The notes beneath the pieces are model-generated. The model did no database searches. It was not told where the DNA came from and saw only the letters and a list, made by a program, of their open reading frames with translations. From Solanum dulcamara (taxonomy: Eukaryota > Streptophyta > Magnoliopsida > Solanales > Solanaceae), in contig NC_077248.1 of the NCBI RefSeq assembly GCF_947179165.1, positions 67,147,232 through 67,211,231 of the forward strand: a stretch of DNA of 64,000 nt. The letters are read 5' to 3'. Made by a program: the position numbers and the translations under genes. Positions 12,301 to 25,355 of this stretch are shown here, in pieces; position 1 is the first letter of the stretch, and each line of letters begins with the position of its first letter.

Positions 12301-15300
12301 ATTAACGAATTGTAGAACTGTGTCATTCTTTTTGGAATGGAATAATAAGGAAAAAGTGCCAAACAAAATGGAACAGAGGGAGTAGAAAGGACGGTCTGAT
12401 AGGAAGGAATAAGCAAGTAGCTAGGTTGATCGTGCAACAAAATAATTGATAATCAGCATAGAAAGAAAATCAACATAGGTCGTGGAAGGAGCATATCATT
12501 GGCCACCAATAACTCTCCATTCTAGAGTATAATATAATGTAAGTTAGATATATTAAAAAAGGAAAGGACTGTCCTACCCAAAATTTGAAAGAAAACAGAA
12601 GGGTAAATCATACTAAAACCACTGCTCAGAAGCCATACCCTTAAAGCATGTACTAACGGCGAATGCATGGACTCAAATTGCTGTAGAGCAGAAGCAGTGT
12701 GTTCAGAAAACCCCTTCTGAAACGTTAAATCTACTTGTTCAAACATTGCCTTGCATGACATCTCAAAGGCAGGGATCACCGAACCTTCCATTGTAGATTT
12801 CAAAGTTTCCTGCAGGACAGTTAGAATGTCATTGGGTACGCAGCATCCAACATTAATTTGAAAACCGGAGCATCCAAAAGAAGGAGCACTATGAAGACAG
12901 CAGAAAAGAAAAATAGCAGGTTGAGATGTTCAGGAAGTAAATTCAAGGAGCTACTATGCTTGTAAGAAGGAAATCTAGCAATCTAGCGTTGTGGGGGAGC
13001 CAAAAAATATAAGTCAATAGACAAGGTTGAAGAAATGTCTTTGAACCCAAATTGAGTGGCATTAACTAAATAAAGAATTGTCTGCTCATGCTCCTCACCT
13101 GAAGAGCTTGCTTGCCAGAGGTCTGGAATTGTGCTTGAATTTGCCTAGCAACGGAAGCTTCAAGTTTAGAGCTAACTGTTTTCTCCAGTTGGTTCACTGC
13201 CTTGTCGCTAACTCCTTTCTGCATCATACACATTCAGTCATTGACAAATAAATTCATTTTTGTAAAAAAAGCCAGATTTTCATTATATTAACCTGGAAGG
13301 CTTCTGAAATAGCAGTTGATACAGATTTCTCAATGGTAGGGGCAATAATGCGTGTGACGGCTTGTCCTACAGCTGCCAGTTCTTTCTTCATTATTTTTTC
13401 AATTAGCCCTGGCATGTCCTTGTTAAAGCAGTTAGATATCAAATTGGTTATTTGTTGAGTACGATCACGAAGTAATTTCTCTTGTTTTGCACTATCTTCT
13501 TGGAAACGGGCCCATAAAGCATCGGAATTGGCTTTGACAGCCTTCTCCATGGTCCGTCCCAAGGCAGCCTCAAGTCTTCTTCCTTCTTTTGTAACTGGAA
13601 CAGCAACCATCATACCCATCTGCTTTTGCGTTTCTTTTTGCATATTAAGAACCTAAGGAGGCACAGAAAATGGAAACAAGTAAGAATAGCACGAAAGCAA
13701 AACAAAACGATAATGTAACTAAGATGATAAAACTGCAGGAAGAGCAATTCCAGCACGCTATAATGTTTCATCAACGCAAGAAAAAAAACGGTTGGACAAA
13801 CAGTCCTCTCACATAATAAATATATGTATAAGAATCTGCTTCCATCACCTGAGAAGTTTGAATGTTCCAAGAAGAGAATTCTCTGAAAGTAGTATTACGA
13901 ACAATTAGACGTGAAAGAGACCTAGATGACAGAACTTGACTGAAAATGGTGCACTAAATTTCAGGAGAGAAATCCCCAAGTGCCAATGGCGCATGGTTTG
14001 AAACTCAAGAGTACAATGGACCCCGCCCCTCTACCCTTCTCCACTAAAACTTCTCGTGACATATGCCTAACTGACACATCATGTGCTGCACTCTTATCAC
14101 TAAACTAACAGCCCTGGAGAGGGGGAGGGGGGGATTCCAAGAGGGAAATTGATCAGGACAAGGACCAATTAACAAATAGAAAAATTCTCAATGGGTGAAG
14201 AAAAAAGCAGCCGCAAGCGGCATATCAAGGGAAAATGGATCACCATCTATAATAGAAAAGTAGTAGTGATACTTCAAAGTAAAGGCAACCATCTAAATAT
14301 ATGATTAAAATTGTAAACAAAATCTGTGATTTGAAATACTAACAACTGACGAAAAGCATCATAAATTAAAACAATAACACGAATATTAAGACCATTAAAG
14401 TTTAAAATATTTATGCACACAGTCCCTTGAGTCAAAGCAGACACCTGATTTAGCTTCTCATGCATGAACAAAATTTGTGAGACTGCAGCTTCCATAGAGG
14501 CATTACTTGAGCTGACACCGCCCTCGTTGGAATCAGATGACTTGGAAGAACCAGGTGAGGGTGAAGCTGATTCAAATCCTGGAGTGTTCTTTGCCTTTTG
14601 CTTTTTCCCTTTGGCACTAGGAGCTGGAGGTTGATGAGCAGAAACTTGCACATTTGAGTCTAAATTATTTCCAGAGATCTCCTTCGCAGAGTCACAATCT
14701 TCTTCAGGGGCAGTTGACGTTTGGATCAGCTGCTCAGTTCTAGAAGCCCCATCAAACTGCCTAGGTTCCTCGACAGTATAGGTTTCAGGCGACAAGGCAC
14801 GACATTCTCGAGCCATTTCTATTCCAAGATCAGATGCCTGAGAGCAAAAGGGTTTCTCCTTGTTTTCTGACACAAAAGTATGAAGTTCTTCTTGAGAGCC
14901 AATATCAGATTTTTGACTGAATCTTGTTTCACCAACCTTAAACTCCACCTCCACATTGCGGGCTTCCTTGTTGATTACAACATCTTGGATACTCGATTGT
15001 CCCTCGCTTTTATGTTCATTAACACGGTTTACCTCAGAAGATGAGTTAGCCATCAATATCTCTGAAGGAGTCACCAGATGAGTAGGGTGCTTGAATTTAA
15101 TTGTATTACTAATACCCGAAGAACCATCATCACGCGACACTTCATCTTCATTATTCACTGGGTCAGCATCCGACAAAGTAAGGCGAGTCAAGTTTGGATG
15201 AATGGCCTCCATTTGCCTGTCAACTGAATGTTCGACAGCTTTAGGATCCCCAAAATGGTCATTGACAGAGGAACCAGGCTCAGAGCTGTTTGATATGCTT

Positions 15301-18300
15301 CTGAAACCAGAAAGTTTTCTAGCCAACTCAGGACTCAAAGGAGGTGGTGATGTAAAGGGAGCAATATCAGTATCAGTAGTTATACTGGGTAAAGTAGATG
15401 ATTTAGATTCCATGATGGAAGAAGCAAATTCCACAGAGGTGGCCAACACAGTGCGTGTATCAGTCGTAAGAGGTCTAGCTGTAGCTATAATCTCTGTGGC
15501 ACTCTCATTCACTAAAGTTTTGGGTGCAGAACTAGTTAAAGGAAAATCCATTTGTTTACTACCATGAGGATCAACAGGAGCATATCCTTCAATACTAGCA
15601 GCATCACGTGAAACACTAGATTCCGTCCTTTCAAAGCCTACAGCATTCTCCATGGGAGGTGGCAAGCATTGGGATAAGTCCAAAGCATACTGCTGAATAG
15701 CCTGCGTCTGTACACAGTACACCTGAACAATCTGTTCATCATGAGGCAGTAAATCACTTGTTCCAGTGAAACTCAAAATTGGCATTGTAACTGTAAATTC
15801 AGCAATGTAATCCATATGGGTTGCCATTGGATTCAGGCCATACTCTAGATGAACAGCATATATGGCATTCTTTTTTGCATTCGCTAATAAGAGCAGACCT
15901 GCTTGAGACAAGGCTACAACTTGGTTAAAAAAAGTCTCTTTAGTACGAGCTTCAGCAGAACTCTTCAATTCCAATGTTTGTATACAGTGCCATGATTCAG
16001 CATCACTAGGAAGCAACCAGCCTTCTTCACTTGCTGATACCCATATCTTCATTTCCCGATTAAGTAAACCCTGTATACCTTTGACTGGTTACATGTGAAG
16101 AACTAAACGCTAGAAACAACCAAGACACAAACTTATAGAGAAAAAGAAAATCAAGATCAACTTCTGAATGTGTAGCAATTAGTCTCCTAAAGCATGATCC
16201 CTTTAGAAAAACACAGCTTATTCCTCAAAGCATACATCTGATTCTATCAAAAGATGCGTAGTACAAACTCTATTAGCACATACCCCAGTGATGAGTATGA
16301 TGTGGTCAGGGCGGTCTGGAGCAGCCAGGAAGGTGGCTGAATGAACAGGATTACCATCATGAGGCCTGAGAATTGCAATTGGCTGAGGCTTCCGGTCTTC
16401 CCAAATCTTTATCTGTAAAACAAGATACAAACCACATGCACAAGTCATGAAGCAACCAACCTTAGTTATCAAAGCAGAAGATAAATCCATAGTTCATCAT
16501 CAGATCACTTTTTTCCCTTTCACAGGACACAAACCACATCCTTTTCTCTTTTTATTTTGTTTTGACTTCAGAACTAAACACATTAACAAAATTCAAGGGT
16601 GAAGAATGCATAAACCTAAAACTGTGCAAGTATTAGAGAAGAAACCATCAGTTACAGTATGACATTGCTTACTTCCTCAGAACTAGCAAAGGACTGCACA
16701 CATTCTGGGACATTTATTGCCGTCGGTGCAAGAAAACATTAAAATCTATAATATCTGGATATTATTTTTTTATAATAACATTTTTATTTCTAGCTCTATA
16801 TTTTACATAATATTCTTACCAAATATCCCCATGTCAATTGTTAGTTGGTTATTCTAAAATGCATGGGGTGCCATCTCATGAAAAAGAAAACAATGCCTTG
16901 TAGCATGATAAATCAGTGGATAAAAAGTTCTGGTCGGACTTGTTGCTGAATCATCATTTTACAAATGAAATTGCATTGAAAGATATGGCTGCTATATAGA
17001 GCAAAGACACCAAATATAAATGCAAACAGTTTATCAGACAATAAGCAAAATTCTCACGAACCGTGCCATCCAGCGATGCAGATACCAATCGAGTGGTCAT
17101 CCACTGGCACATTGACAAATCAGTCACTTCTCCATCATGAGTACCAACAAGTAGTACCCCATCAACCAACCTGTCAACAGGACACCTGAGAGGTTCATCA
17201 GCTGAAAAAACTTCAGCTTTTCCAAATTTTGTGGTATCAATTTTTAAAACATGTCTTCCAATCCCGACCACAAGAATTTCCTGTTGAAGAGGACATAATA
17301 ATAGTTAAGAAGAAATCTAGTAGAATAATGCTAGAAAAGAGTTCCACAAAAAAAAAGGAGAGAAGGATTTATGGTACTTGTTTGTGACAATGCCAACAAA
17401 CTCGAGGATGAAGAGATTCCCCTTCGCCAACAATTTGAAGAGCAGTGACAATCCTCCCTGTAATTTGGGGCTTATCTTCCACATCTGGTCCTTCAGTAAT
17501 TTTCCATATATAAACCCGCCCATCAACACTTGCACTGAAACAACAGAAAAGTTAGATAGATAAAGCAATTACATAATACCTGATATGAATAAAAGAGAAT
17601 GGCACTACCTAGCCAAAAGGTGAACATCCTCAGCAAAGAAAGCCATGTCTGTGACCCTCTGAAGAGAAAAATCATAACTTAGATGAATACAATAATGCTG
17701 TACTCCAAAAGAATAGTTAAAAAAATATAATAAACTTCCAATTACTATAGCTTTACCAAATAACAGATCTTCTTCTGCCTTACTAAACCAAACAAGACAA
17801 TTTTACTGATCTTTATTTACAGAATAAGCCTAATCTGTAATGGTTCTATACATTACACAATCAGTAAAATTGTACTCGGTAGTTGGTTTAACAATCCAAA
17901 ATAAGCACATGCCAAGAAGCCAAGGCCAAAGAGTAATAGCAGCAGCAGCTCTAAACATGAGGATATGGTCCCTTTTCTAAAAACAACAAGAGGAAGATGG
18001 CCTTTACTCAAAAGTACAACAACAACATACCCGGTATGAAGTTTATTTCAGAGCCATGTCTAGAGAACCAATCGTATGTGCATACTGCTGCATAATATGT
18101 GACAGCAAAGTATGACAACAAAGTGTGAAATCAAATCCCACACATTTTAAAAATAAGCTATATATTTCAATATCCCATGAAAAAATCATGCACAGTTCAA
18201 TTTCACACACACCTAGGATATTAGTGGAATATCACGACTTCACTGAACAATACCAAAAATTAGAGATTCTCCATAAAATCCCTCTATTTTGGGAAACACC

Positions 18301-19612
18301 ACAAAATTTGATAGAGTTTTCCATCCCCCAGCCCTATCCAAAAAATACTCAACTTGACAAGACAATTGTTACAAGCACGTCACAATTAAGAAAATACTTA
18401 GTGCATAAAATGTGTCTTTTGTACAAAACTTTTCACTTGAACAATTATCAATTAATGTGACTTAAATAGCAAAAAATAAGTTAACTAATATATAGTCTTA
18501 CATCAATTAATGGCTTAATCATGGTAACATGGTTTGGTGCATGGCAAGTTATTTCCGAATAGGAGTAGTGCGATCTCTACAATTTTACCATCACTAGCAT
18601 TTTATGCATACCAGCTAGCACAAGAATTTATAATGTACATAAACAGTTCACATAACAAAAGAGTATGACATTCACATATAATGTAGCTAGGTACATCAAT
18701 GAAATAGATCCAATAGATTAACAGAACCATTACAACAAAAAATGCAAGCTTGCGGAATAGGCCAACCTGTGCAAGACCTTTAAGCAATGACCTCAAAGCG
18801 GTGTTAATGTTAAGTACACGAATAGCTCCTAATTTGAGTCCATAACATATATAGCTTTTGTTAACTGCAATTTGCCTGCCTAAAACAAGGCCCGGATCCG
18901 AACCATACTTGGTAATAGGAGTAACCTCCAGCTGAGGCTGCACTTCACCAGGCAACCTAGCATCTATATCATAAACAACATGATCCCCACTCAAATGCCT
19001 TCCTTTAGGTAACTTACAACTCGGCATTCGCAATGGGCTACTCCCTGAATGTGCAATACCAACATTTGGTGAAGCAGAAAAATCAGAAAGCTCAGACCCA
19101 GAAGTTGTAGGCTGTAAAGGAGGAATTTGCAAAGTAGGTTGCTGAAGAACTTCGAGAGTTGAAGGTGGTGCACTTAACAAAGCCATAAGCCGAGCCCCAG
19201 GGTTAGGATTCGGGTTATTTCCAGGATTCAATAACTGGTGCGGACTAGTAGGAGTGGGAGGTGGTTGAAGTGGTGGAGCAGGGAAAGACATGGATCTTTG
19301 TGGATGCATATGACCATCTTGTAGAGGTGGGTGGTTGTTATACTGTGGAGGGATATGGTGATTGAATTGAGGGATATGGTGAAAAGGGGTTGTCTGGTTT
19401 GGGTAGTAAAGTCCTCCGGCACCACCACCGGCGCCGCCGGCGGTGGGCGGTGGATAAGAAGCTGAAGGAAGCGGAAATGGGGAAGAAATCAAATTCGGAT
19501 TAATGGGGTTCTGGGTATTCGAGATTGTTGAAACTGGAGTTGAAGGCTTGAAGAATGTATGCATATCAAACGGTGTTCCACCGGACTGGTTTGGATTTCC
19601 GGCGGAAGCCAT
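9305..19612 (-). CDS. VCS: VARICOSE, enhancer of mRNA decapping 4 (EDC4/Ge-1) homologue
   Basis: Scaffold of the mRNA decapping complex that brings DCP1/DCP2 together in P-bodies. I place 12 coding exons: 18767-19612, 17609-17658, 17378-17534, 17062-17280, 16284-16412, 14445-16070, 13293-13652, 13099-13218, 12639-12809, 10742-10900, 10503-10628 and 9305-9613. All borders are GT-AG and the sum is 4272 bases, or 1423 residues plus stop. The N-terminus is Pro/Asn/Gly-rich and of low complexity. A WD40 domain follows from about residue 200 to 560 ('[20 protein letters not shown]', '[17 protein letters not shown]', '[12 protein letters not shown]'). A long Ser/Thr-rich linker comes next. The conserved C-terminus has '[11 protein letters not shown]', '[14 protein letters not shown]' and '[15 protein letters not shown]'. 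The length agrees with the Arabidopsis protein (about 1340). Introns carry a SINE fragment, MITEs and a tandem duplication. An in-frame ATG also lies seven codons upstream at 19633; MASAGN at 19612 fits the family better. Confidence 0.95.
9662..9730 (+). mobile_element. truncated TS-type SINE head
   Basis: The stretch 'ggtgtggccttgttgccaat' then 'aagttcaaatcctggcag' matches the tRNA-derived promoter part (A-box and B-box region) of the Solanaceae TS SINE. The 3' half is missing: it ends where the next element begins. It lies in the last intron of VARICOSE. Confidence 0.55.
9736..9849. mobile_element. short MITE with GTTGCTCGGACTCT-type inverted ends
   Basis: The left end is GTTGCTCGGACTCT. 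The right end, read on the other strand, is GTTGCTCAGATTCT. The interior also folds back ('gtgtcggatcctccaaaa' against 'ttttttaggatccgac'). This is a common small foldback element of Solanaceae genomes. It sits directly after the SINE head in the last VARICOSE intron. The target duplication is not clear. Confidence 0.65.
9951..10320. repeat. MITE-like insert between two 65-bp direct repeats
   Basis: The insert (about 10016-10245) begins 'ctccgattcaatttgtttg' and ends 'acaaattaaaatggagg', which are imperfect inverted ends of the Stowaway-like 'CTCCGTTTCAATTTGTTTG' type. A segment at about 9951-10016 ('ggaaatcaagactcacc' to 'ttttaattgaatag') is repeated at about 10254-10318 with a few differences. 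The direct repeat is far longer than any DNA-transposon target site. It lies in the last VARICOSE intron. Confidence 0.7.
11066..11452 (+). repeat. tandem duplication (period about 214 bp) carrying two Au-type SINE copies
   Basis: Two Au-like SINE bodies lie at about 11066-11136 and 11266-11349, each with the 'gggattacactgggtat' tail leading into TTG repeats. Each is followed by the same unique sequence ('gaattatccattcaa' to 'ataccaaaggtaaaatctct'), at 11141 and 11355. Shared non-SINE flanks show that a SINE-bearing segment was duplicated, not that two SINEs landed independently. It lies in the intron between the VARICOSE exons at 10742-10900 and 12639-12809. Confidence 0.75.
12117..12382. 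mobile_element. Stowaway-like MITE, TA target site
   Basis: The left end is CTCCCTCTATTACACTTTGTTTG and the right end on the other strand is CTCCCTCTGTTCCATTTTGTTTG, flanked by TA on both sides (12115-12116 and 12383-12384). The length is 266 bp. These ends and the TA duplication fit non-autonomous Tc1/mariner elements. Inside, a 'catgacatttgtgtagctataa' motif is present twice. It lies in a VARICOSE intron. Confidence 0.85.
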
Positions 19613-19639
19613 TAAATACTTACAATAATACAAAAATAC

Positions 19640-21285
19640 AATCCTTGTGAATCAATTGAAGGGAATATGAAGAGAGATTTGATGAAGAAGATGAATATGG
19701 AGGATTGAATGATGGATTTGGAGACAAGAGATCGGATTAAGTGCAAGATTGAGTAGTGTGACTGTGCTAAGAATGAGTGATGAATAGATTGGGACTTTTT
19801 GAGGGTAGTAATGATATTATGGAAAGAAGATGGATGAGAAATTATTATTTTATTAAATTGGGGATCTAATGGTATTTCATGTTTAGAATAATGCTACTTG
19901 ACTCTCATGATGCTTCAACATTCATCTTCTTCGATCTTCCTTGGAATATCCATCATCTTGGTCTCGAAGGGGCGTTTAATAGCGGGTTAGAATTAAATTA
20001 GTTTATGAATAAATCTATATAGTATTTTATAACTGTATTAGTTATTTGTGTATTTTTTATTTTATCTTCTATTTTATGTTAAATAATATATAGATCCTCT
20101 CATAATTCATATATGTATTAGTTATTTAGTTTTTAAATTACTAATTAAATATTATCATATTAATTTTATACATAAATAACTTATCTTTTTACCACCTATC
20201 AAACATATTATTACTTACATAAAATTTAATATTTGCATAACTCTCTCACCTCCAAACAGCTACCAAATGACTGTTATTAGTATCAAATAAGTGAGTTGGG
20301 TTGAATTTAAAAGGGAGGGAGGTTATTTTACTAACGACCCCTAAGACCAATTTCTTTCTCGTTTTTACTCTTTTCTTAAAATAGGAAATTTCATGCAATA
20401 CAGGATCTGAATATGAGATAATCAGTGAAGAAGTATAACTACCACCGTTAAATATCTATTAAAAAACTTTAATAAGGAAAAAATTACATTTAAATTTTGA
20501 GTGTCCGAGGATTAAAAAAAATGATGAAAAAAAGGAAAAAGATGATGAGGAACAACAAATAAAGAGAATAATTAGTGGTGTGTCGTAACGATCGTTGATG
20601 GTCTGGAAAGGAAATTGATTAAAAGAAAATGAGGTATTGTCATGCATCGAGTCTATATCATGGGCGAAACTAGCACCCGATGTCATTGTTGGCTCGCGTG
20701 TACCCACAACATGACAGGAAATATTGAGCATACATTTTGATGAGAGCCAAAAAAAAAATTAAGAGCAATTGAGGAAAATAAAATTTCGTAAAGAAATACT
20801 TTTTCATATTTCATGTCGCATTTTGTTAACAAAATCTCGATAAAAATATAATAATTTGTCATGGTTGATATGGTCCGCATCTCACGAGATACGGTCGCAT
20901 GAGCCCATCGCAACTCTGAGATGGATCATTGTAAAAAACTCTAGCATGCGATGGAAGTATGTTGTCTGCATCACCTTTGATCCGATCGCATCTGCATAAA
21001 CTTGTAACTAAAGGTCCGACAAAAATTATTGTTATGCGACACGAGATGCGACCACATCTCGTTGGCACGAGTCTTCCTCAAAGTTTAGGCAATGATGATT
21101 CTACCCATAGTCTGAAGGTACGAGGTGTTGTATGTGTGGATAGAAAAATGTTGAGAAGAGACCAAGAGACAATGAAAACTTGAGATTTTTTGGGTTCGAT
21201 ACTTTAATTACTTTTGATACAATTTTATCTTTAAATATAAATTGGACAAAAGAAGTTGAGTATCTTTTCACCGATCACTTAGTGT
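19640..21285. other. spacer upstream of VARICOSE
   Basis: The first 200 bases probably hold the VARICOSE leader and promoter. The stretch 19970-20280 has the look of a decayed MITE ('gcgtttaatagcgggttag' to 'ccaaacagctaccaaatg'). From 20870 to 21070 several copies of 'gatgcgac' and 'gcatctc' words recur on both strands without forming a family I know. No gene is supported. Confidence 0.5.
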
Positions 21286-21290
21286 ATTTA

Positions 21291-23979
21291 TGTAACACCC
21301 CAAAAATTTTTTAAGAAAAAAAAATTAAAATGATTTTTTGTTTTGTTATGTTTTCGGGTGATCTGACTTCGGGAGGCCATAAACCTATCATAATTTAAAT
21401 ATTTGGGAAAACTCCTCAATTGAGAGTTGTAGATAATTGAAATACCTTTCCAACCATAGGTCATGGGCTTATATATGATAACGGAATAAAAAGTTATGCA
21501 TATTATAAGGCAGAAGGGTCAAGATGGCAGAAAATTCAGCCCAACCCGATTCCAAGTCGGGTCAGACCCATATTTCTTACCATGTAAGGGATAATTTCAG
21601 CCTTATTTCTTTCATTTCATACCAGACACTTCCATAACATCATATATATATATATAGAGAGAGAGAGAGAACTTCTAGGCTAAGAAGCCATTTTTTACCC
21701 AAATTCGAGTTCTAAATTCCAAAGCTCGTGAATAGAAAGGTGTTGCACGTTGCGTTGTCTTCACTTTGAGCTCAAAATCAGCGAAGAAGGAGTGTATTGA
21801 TGTGGTTGCTTTACACTTCAGGTAAGATTGAGGTTCCTTTTTCCTTATTAGCAAGCTTGTTTAGAGATTTAACGGATTAGAACGGAAGAAGTAGCGTTAT
21901 AAACTTTTTTGTTGCTTTGTTGAAACTTATGGATTAGGGGCTGTTTTGGTTGGATTAAATGGGTGGAGTTCGTTACGTTATGATGTAGAATGATTGTTGA
22001 TATTGTTGTTTGGTAAACCCGTTTTTGGTTGGGACTGCTGTTAGAAATTTTAGTATAACGCCTTGTGTAAAGCTTAGTTTAGAGTGATTCAAGATGTTAT
22101 AGAAAGCTATTTCATATAGCTATAACTTTCATTTAGGCTTCAAAATTCAGTTTTGCTTTTATCGACTCGAAAAAGGGTGATGAAGTACATGGGAGGTGCT
22201 GCCTAGATTTTTGTTTTGAAAATCCTACATGGACTTCTATTTGTATTTTGAGCATATCGTTTTGTACATAATTTCTGTAGGGGTGATTCTAAATTGTATG
22301 AGACCCTAAGACATATATATATATAACTTTCATTGAGGCCACAAAGCCTATTTCTCCAATTTACCCCTTCGAAACTGAGCAATAATACAAGGCAGTAGTG
22401 CTGCCTAGAATTACCGTTTTGATAGTTTGGGCTGATTTTCATTGATTTCATGTTTAGTTTTGATATGTTGATACTTTTAAACTTAAGTAGATATTTGATT
22501 GTGTATTTATGGTGTATATGCTCTTATACAAGCTAAGAGGAACTGTTTGACGAAGTGGATTTTGATTGGTCTATGACGTAGAAGAATTGAACTCCTCGAG
22601 TGGTGGTAGAACTTGTTGTGTGCTAAAACGTCAAGGTTTGTGTATAAACTTGAACTTGAAATATTTTATTTTTCTGAAATTTGAAGTATATTGATGGGTT
22701 GTTTTCTTACACTTCGTCTTGTATCATGGTATGATTATTATCTCAAGTATTGCAAAAATTTTGCTAAATCGCCTACTTGTACGAATTGCTTGATCACTTT
22801 GCATTTTTGTTGGGACTTTGTCCTTCTTGTTACGGTGAATTTTCATCGATATTGGCATGCCTATCGATTCGGATCTTGCCCATCTTGACTTTGGGTTTAC
22901 ATTTCGTCTTGACGATGGATTTTCGTCCATTCTCGAGTACGAGTGGAAAACCACTTTCAACATGGTCTTTGATCCTCTTGATATTGGGTGACGACCCTTC
23001 TTGATATGGGCTTCGGTCCTTCTTGATTTCGGGGCTCCGGTCCGTCTTGATAATGATTGTGCTTAGTGTGATGACATAACATACATATTGGGCGAAATTG
23101 ATTATTTGACAACTCTTTTGAATTGAATTATAAGCTTTCTTGATACTTGAGCCTTCGAATAGTAGTGTTGATTTTGAAACTATCCAAGGTTTGTATTCGA
23201 TACTTTGTTATACTTGTTCACTTGGACTTACTGTTATCTTATTGAGCCACCTACGTCGAACAAGGGAATTGGCGAATTTAATTGCTCCAAGCCCAAAGTT
23301 TATACACCACTAAGCTTTATGCTTAGCGATAGCTGTTTTCTATCGTAGGTAATGCGCGAGTCGAGATTTGAAGATGGTCATTTGGAGTAGACTTTTTGGG
23401 AGCCCTGGTGAAGATCACATCTGCATATGCATCTAGTTTTTGTAAATATTTTGGGGACTTGTAAATGATACATGTGGCGCTTATGTATGAAATTTTGAAG
23501 GCTTGTGAAAACAAAACCATAGGCTTGTAACTTGAACTGGGTGACTAGTTTTGCTATTTTAAAGTGTGCTTTTAACTCAAGCCATGCCATGTACCGGGTT
23601 TATACTTTTATTTGTCATTATGCACAAAGGAAGATAATAGTTTTGTGATAATTACTAGTTTGAGTTTTGTGTATTTTATAGACCCGCAATGGTGTTGAAT
23701 TGGAAATAAAATTTTAAAATAAAATTTTCTAAATGTGTCGACTATTTAAGAAGGGGGTTACCAATTTAAAATGAAACTCTGATCGTGTATTTCATCTAAG
23801 AAAATTTTGGAGAGCGCAAGGACAAAAAAGGCCGCACTTTCAATCTTTTATTCGCATGGGCCTTTTTCCACTATTAAATATGTTTGTGAATATCTTTTGG
23901 CATACGTTTCTTCTAAATAAAGTAAGTACAAAATTAGCTTTTGTTTCGTAAGTGGCATCCTCCTAAAGGGGATGCTACA
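21291..23979 (+). mobile_element. solo LTR of a long-LTR Ty3/gypsy element
   Basis: The segment begins TGTAACACCCC and ends GGGGATGCTACA, the TG..CA ends and inverted tips of a large Solanaceae LTR family (Tekay/Del-type chromoviruses have such long LTRs; the family name is inference). It is flanked by a perfect 5-bp direct repeat ATTTA at 21286-21290 and 23980-23984. No internal domain, primer-binding site or second LTR is present, so the element was reduced to one LTR by recombination between its two ends. The length is 2689 bp. Short open frames inside are not genes. Confidence 0.85.
22870..23060 (+). repeat. minisatellite-like array inside the solo LTR
   Basis: Degenerate units of about 25-27 bases recur, of the form 'cttgatattgggtgacgac', 'cttgatatgggcttcggtcc', 'cttgatttcggggctccg'. 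They lie wholly within the solo LTR. Confidence 0.6.
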
Positions 23980-23984
23980 ATTTA

Positions 23985-25355
23985 TCTTTTTTAATAGAGG
24001 ATGTTGCATAAGCAACTATAGTTCAAAGTAGAGTTACTATTAGTAATTATAGTTTGTCTGATTACGATTCATAACTACTGTTTTTGAGTTATATATGTCC
24101 CTTCGAATTCACTATATTTATTCATTTAAATTCATTATATCTATTGGTTGGATACACAATATTTGTTTCACTCAATAAACTCTATGGGTTCAACATATAA
24201 GATTCGCTCAATAAACTTCATGGGTTCAATAAAATAAATTGAACTAAAATGAGCTAAATTAATAACCTGCCTAAATTTAAAATATTGAGCGGGTCATATA
24301 GACTAATTTTGCCAATTTCGATTAAAATAATTTACTAGGTCACAAACATATTCACGTCTCCATTTCCCGCTGCCTTTAAACTCTCTCGCCGTTCGCCACC
24401 ATGCTAACTACCATGTAACACTACCATTGTTGTCGTCCCGATTCATCTTTAAGTCATTGCAGCTCCACCTTACTTCTCTACTTCTTCGATGAGGAGATCA
24501 TGGTCCAGTTTTTCAAGCTGCTTCAGACGACGCGATAATGAAGTTCCATTGAGGCGCTTGACTCTCCGGTTCGTGGTCCTATTTTCGCAATCATGTCGTT
24601 GCTAAGAAATTTGAAGCCTCATCAGACAAAAAATTTGATATAGCTTCAGTAAACTCTCTAGAGCAACTATTGTACTGGACGGAATCACTTCAGAATTCCA
24701 CAAAATCTGCTGTCGTTCAGAAAGGCGGCTCAATAGAATGAGTGGCCTAAAGCCAAAATTTAGAAACGTGAGTTACGCTTCTTTAATTTTTTTTAAATAT
24801 ATTTTATTCTCATAAATTCTAAAAAAATATTGTAATATATTATAATTTAATATTATTTTTTTAATTGACAATAAGACAAGAATAAATATATATAAATTAT
24901 TATATGTTACATAACAACACAAATGTTTAAATCTCTCTTATTGATTATAGTTTTGAATTTTTTTTAATAGAATGAAATGTTACATGAATTATCAAAATTA
25001 TTCTAAAAATGTTTTAAAATAAAATTAAGACTTCATTTCATTAAACATGCCAATTAGAATATCATTTTTTTCTTATATAATATTTCGTAATACTTTAAAT
25101 TACAATAATCAATATTATAATGATTGTAGACATTTAAATTTAATTATTTGATAACCTAATTAGTTTGAGTTTGAAATGTTTAATGAAACATCTCAAAGAA
25201 TTGAAAACAATTGTACAAAATCAATATTAAAACATGATTGATTTAAGTTAAAGTGGATTAGACAAATTAAGAAATAAAAAGTAAGTGTAAATTTAACTCT
25301 TTATGATTTTTATTATAATTATATCAATAAAAAAATCCAAAAACATGTACATAAT
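23985..25355. other. spacer with one unrecognised reading stretch
   Basis: Mostly AT-rich. Near 24590-24740 (+) an open stretch reads '..KFEASSDKKFDIASVNSLEQ..' and ends with a stop at about 24740. It has more coding character than the rest, but no ATG in frame close by and no family that I recognise. It could be an exon remnant of a lost gene. Confidence 0.4.

Noticed and set aside
15202..15567. Plus-strand frame of 121 codons
   Set aside because: Antisense shadow of the large VARICOSE exon 14445-16070.
20859..21183. Overlapping frames with recurring 'gatgcgac' words, considered as a small gene
   Set aside because: No family, no splice context and stop-bounded short frames on both strands; it looks like degenerate repeat.
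22691..23004. Short frames on both strands inside the solo LTR
   Set aside because: They fall in the LTR minisatellite and carry no retroelement or host domain.
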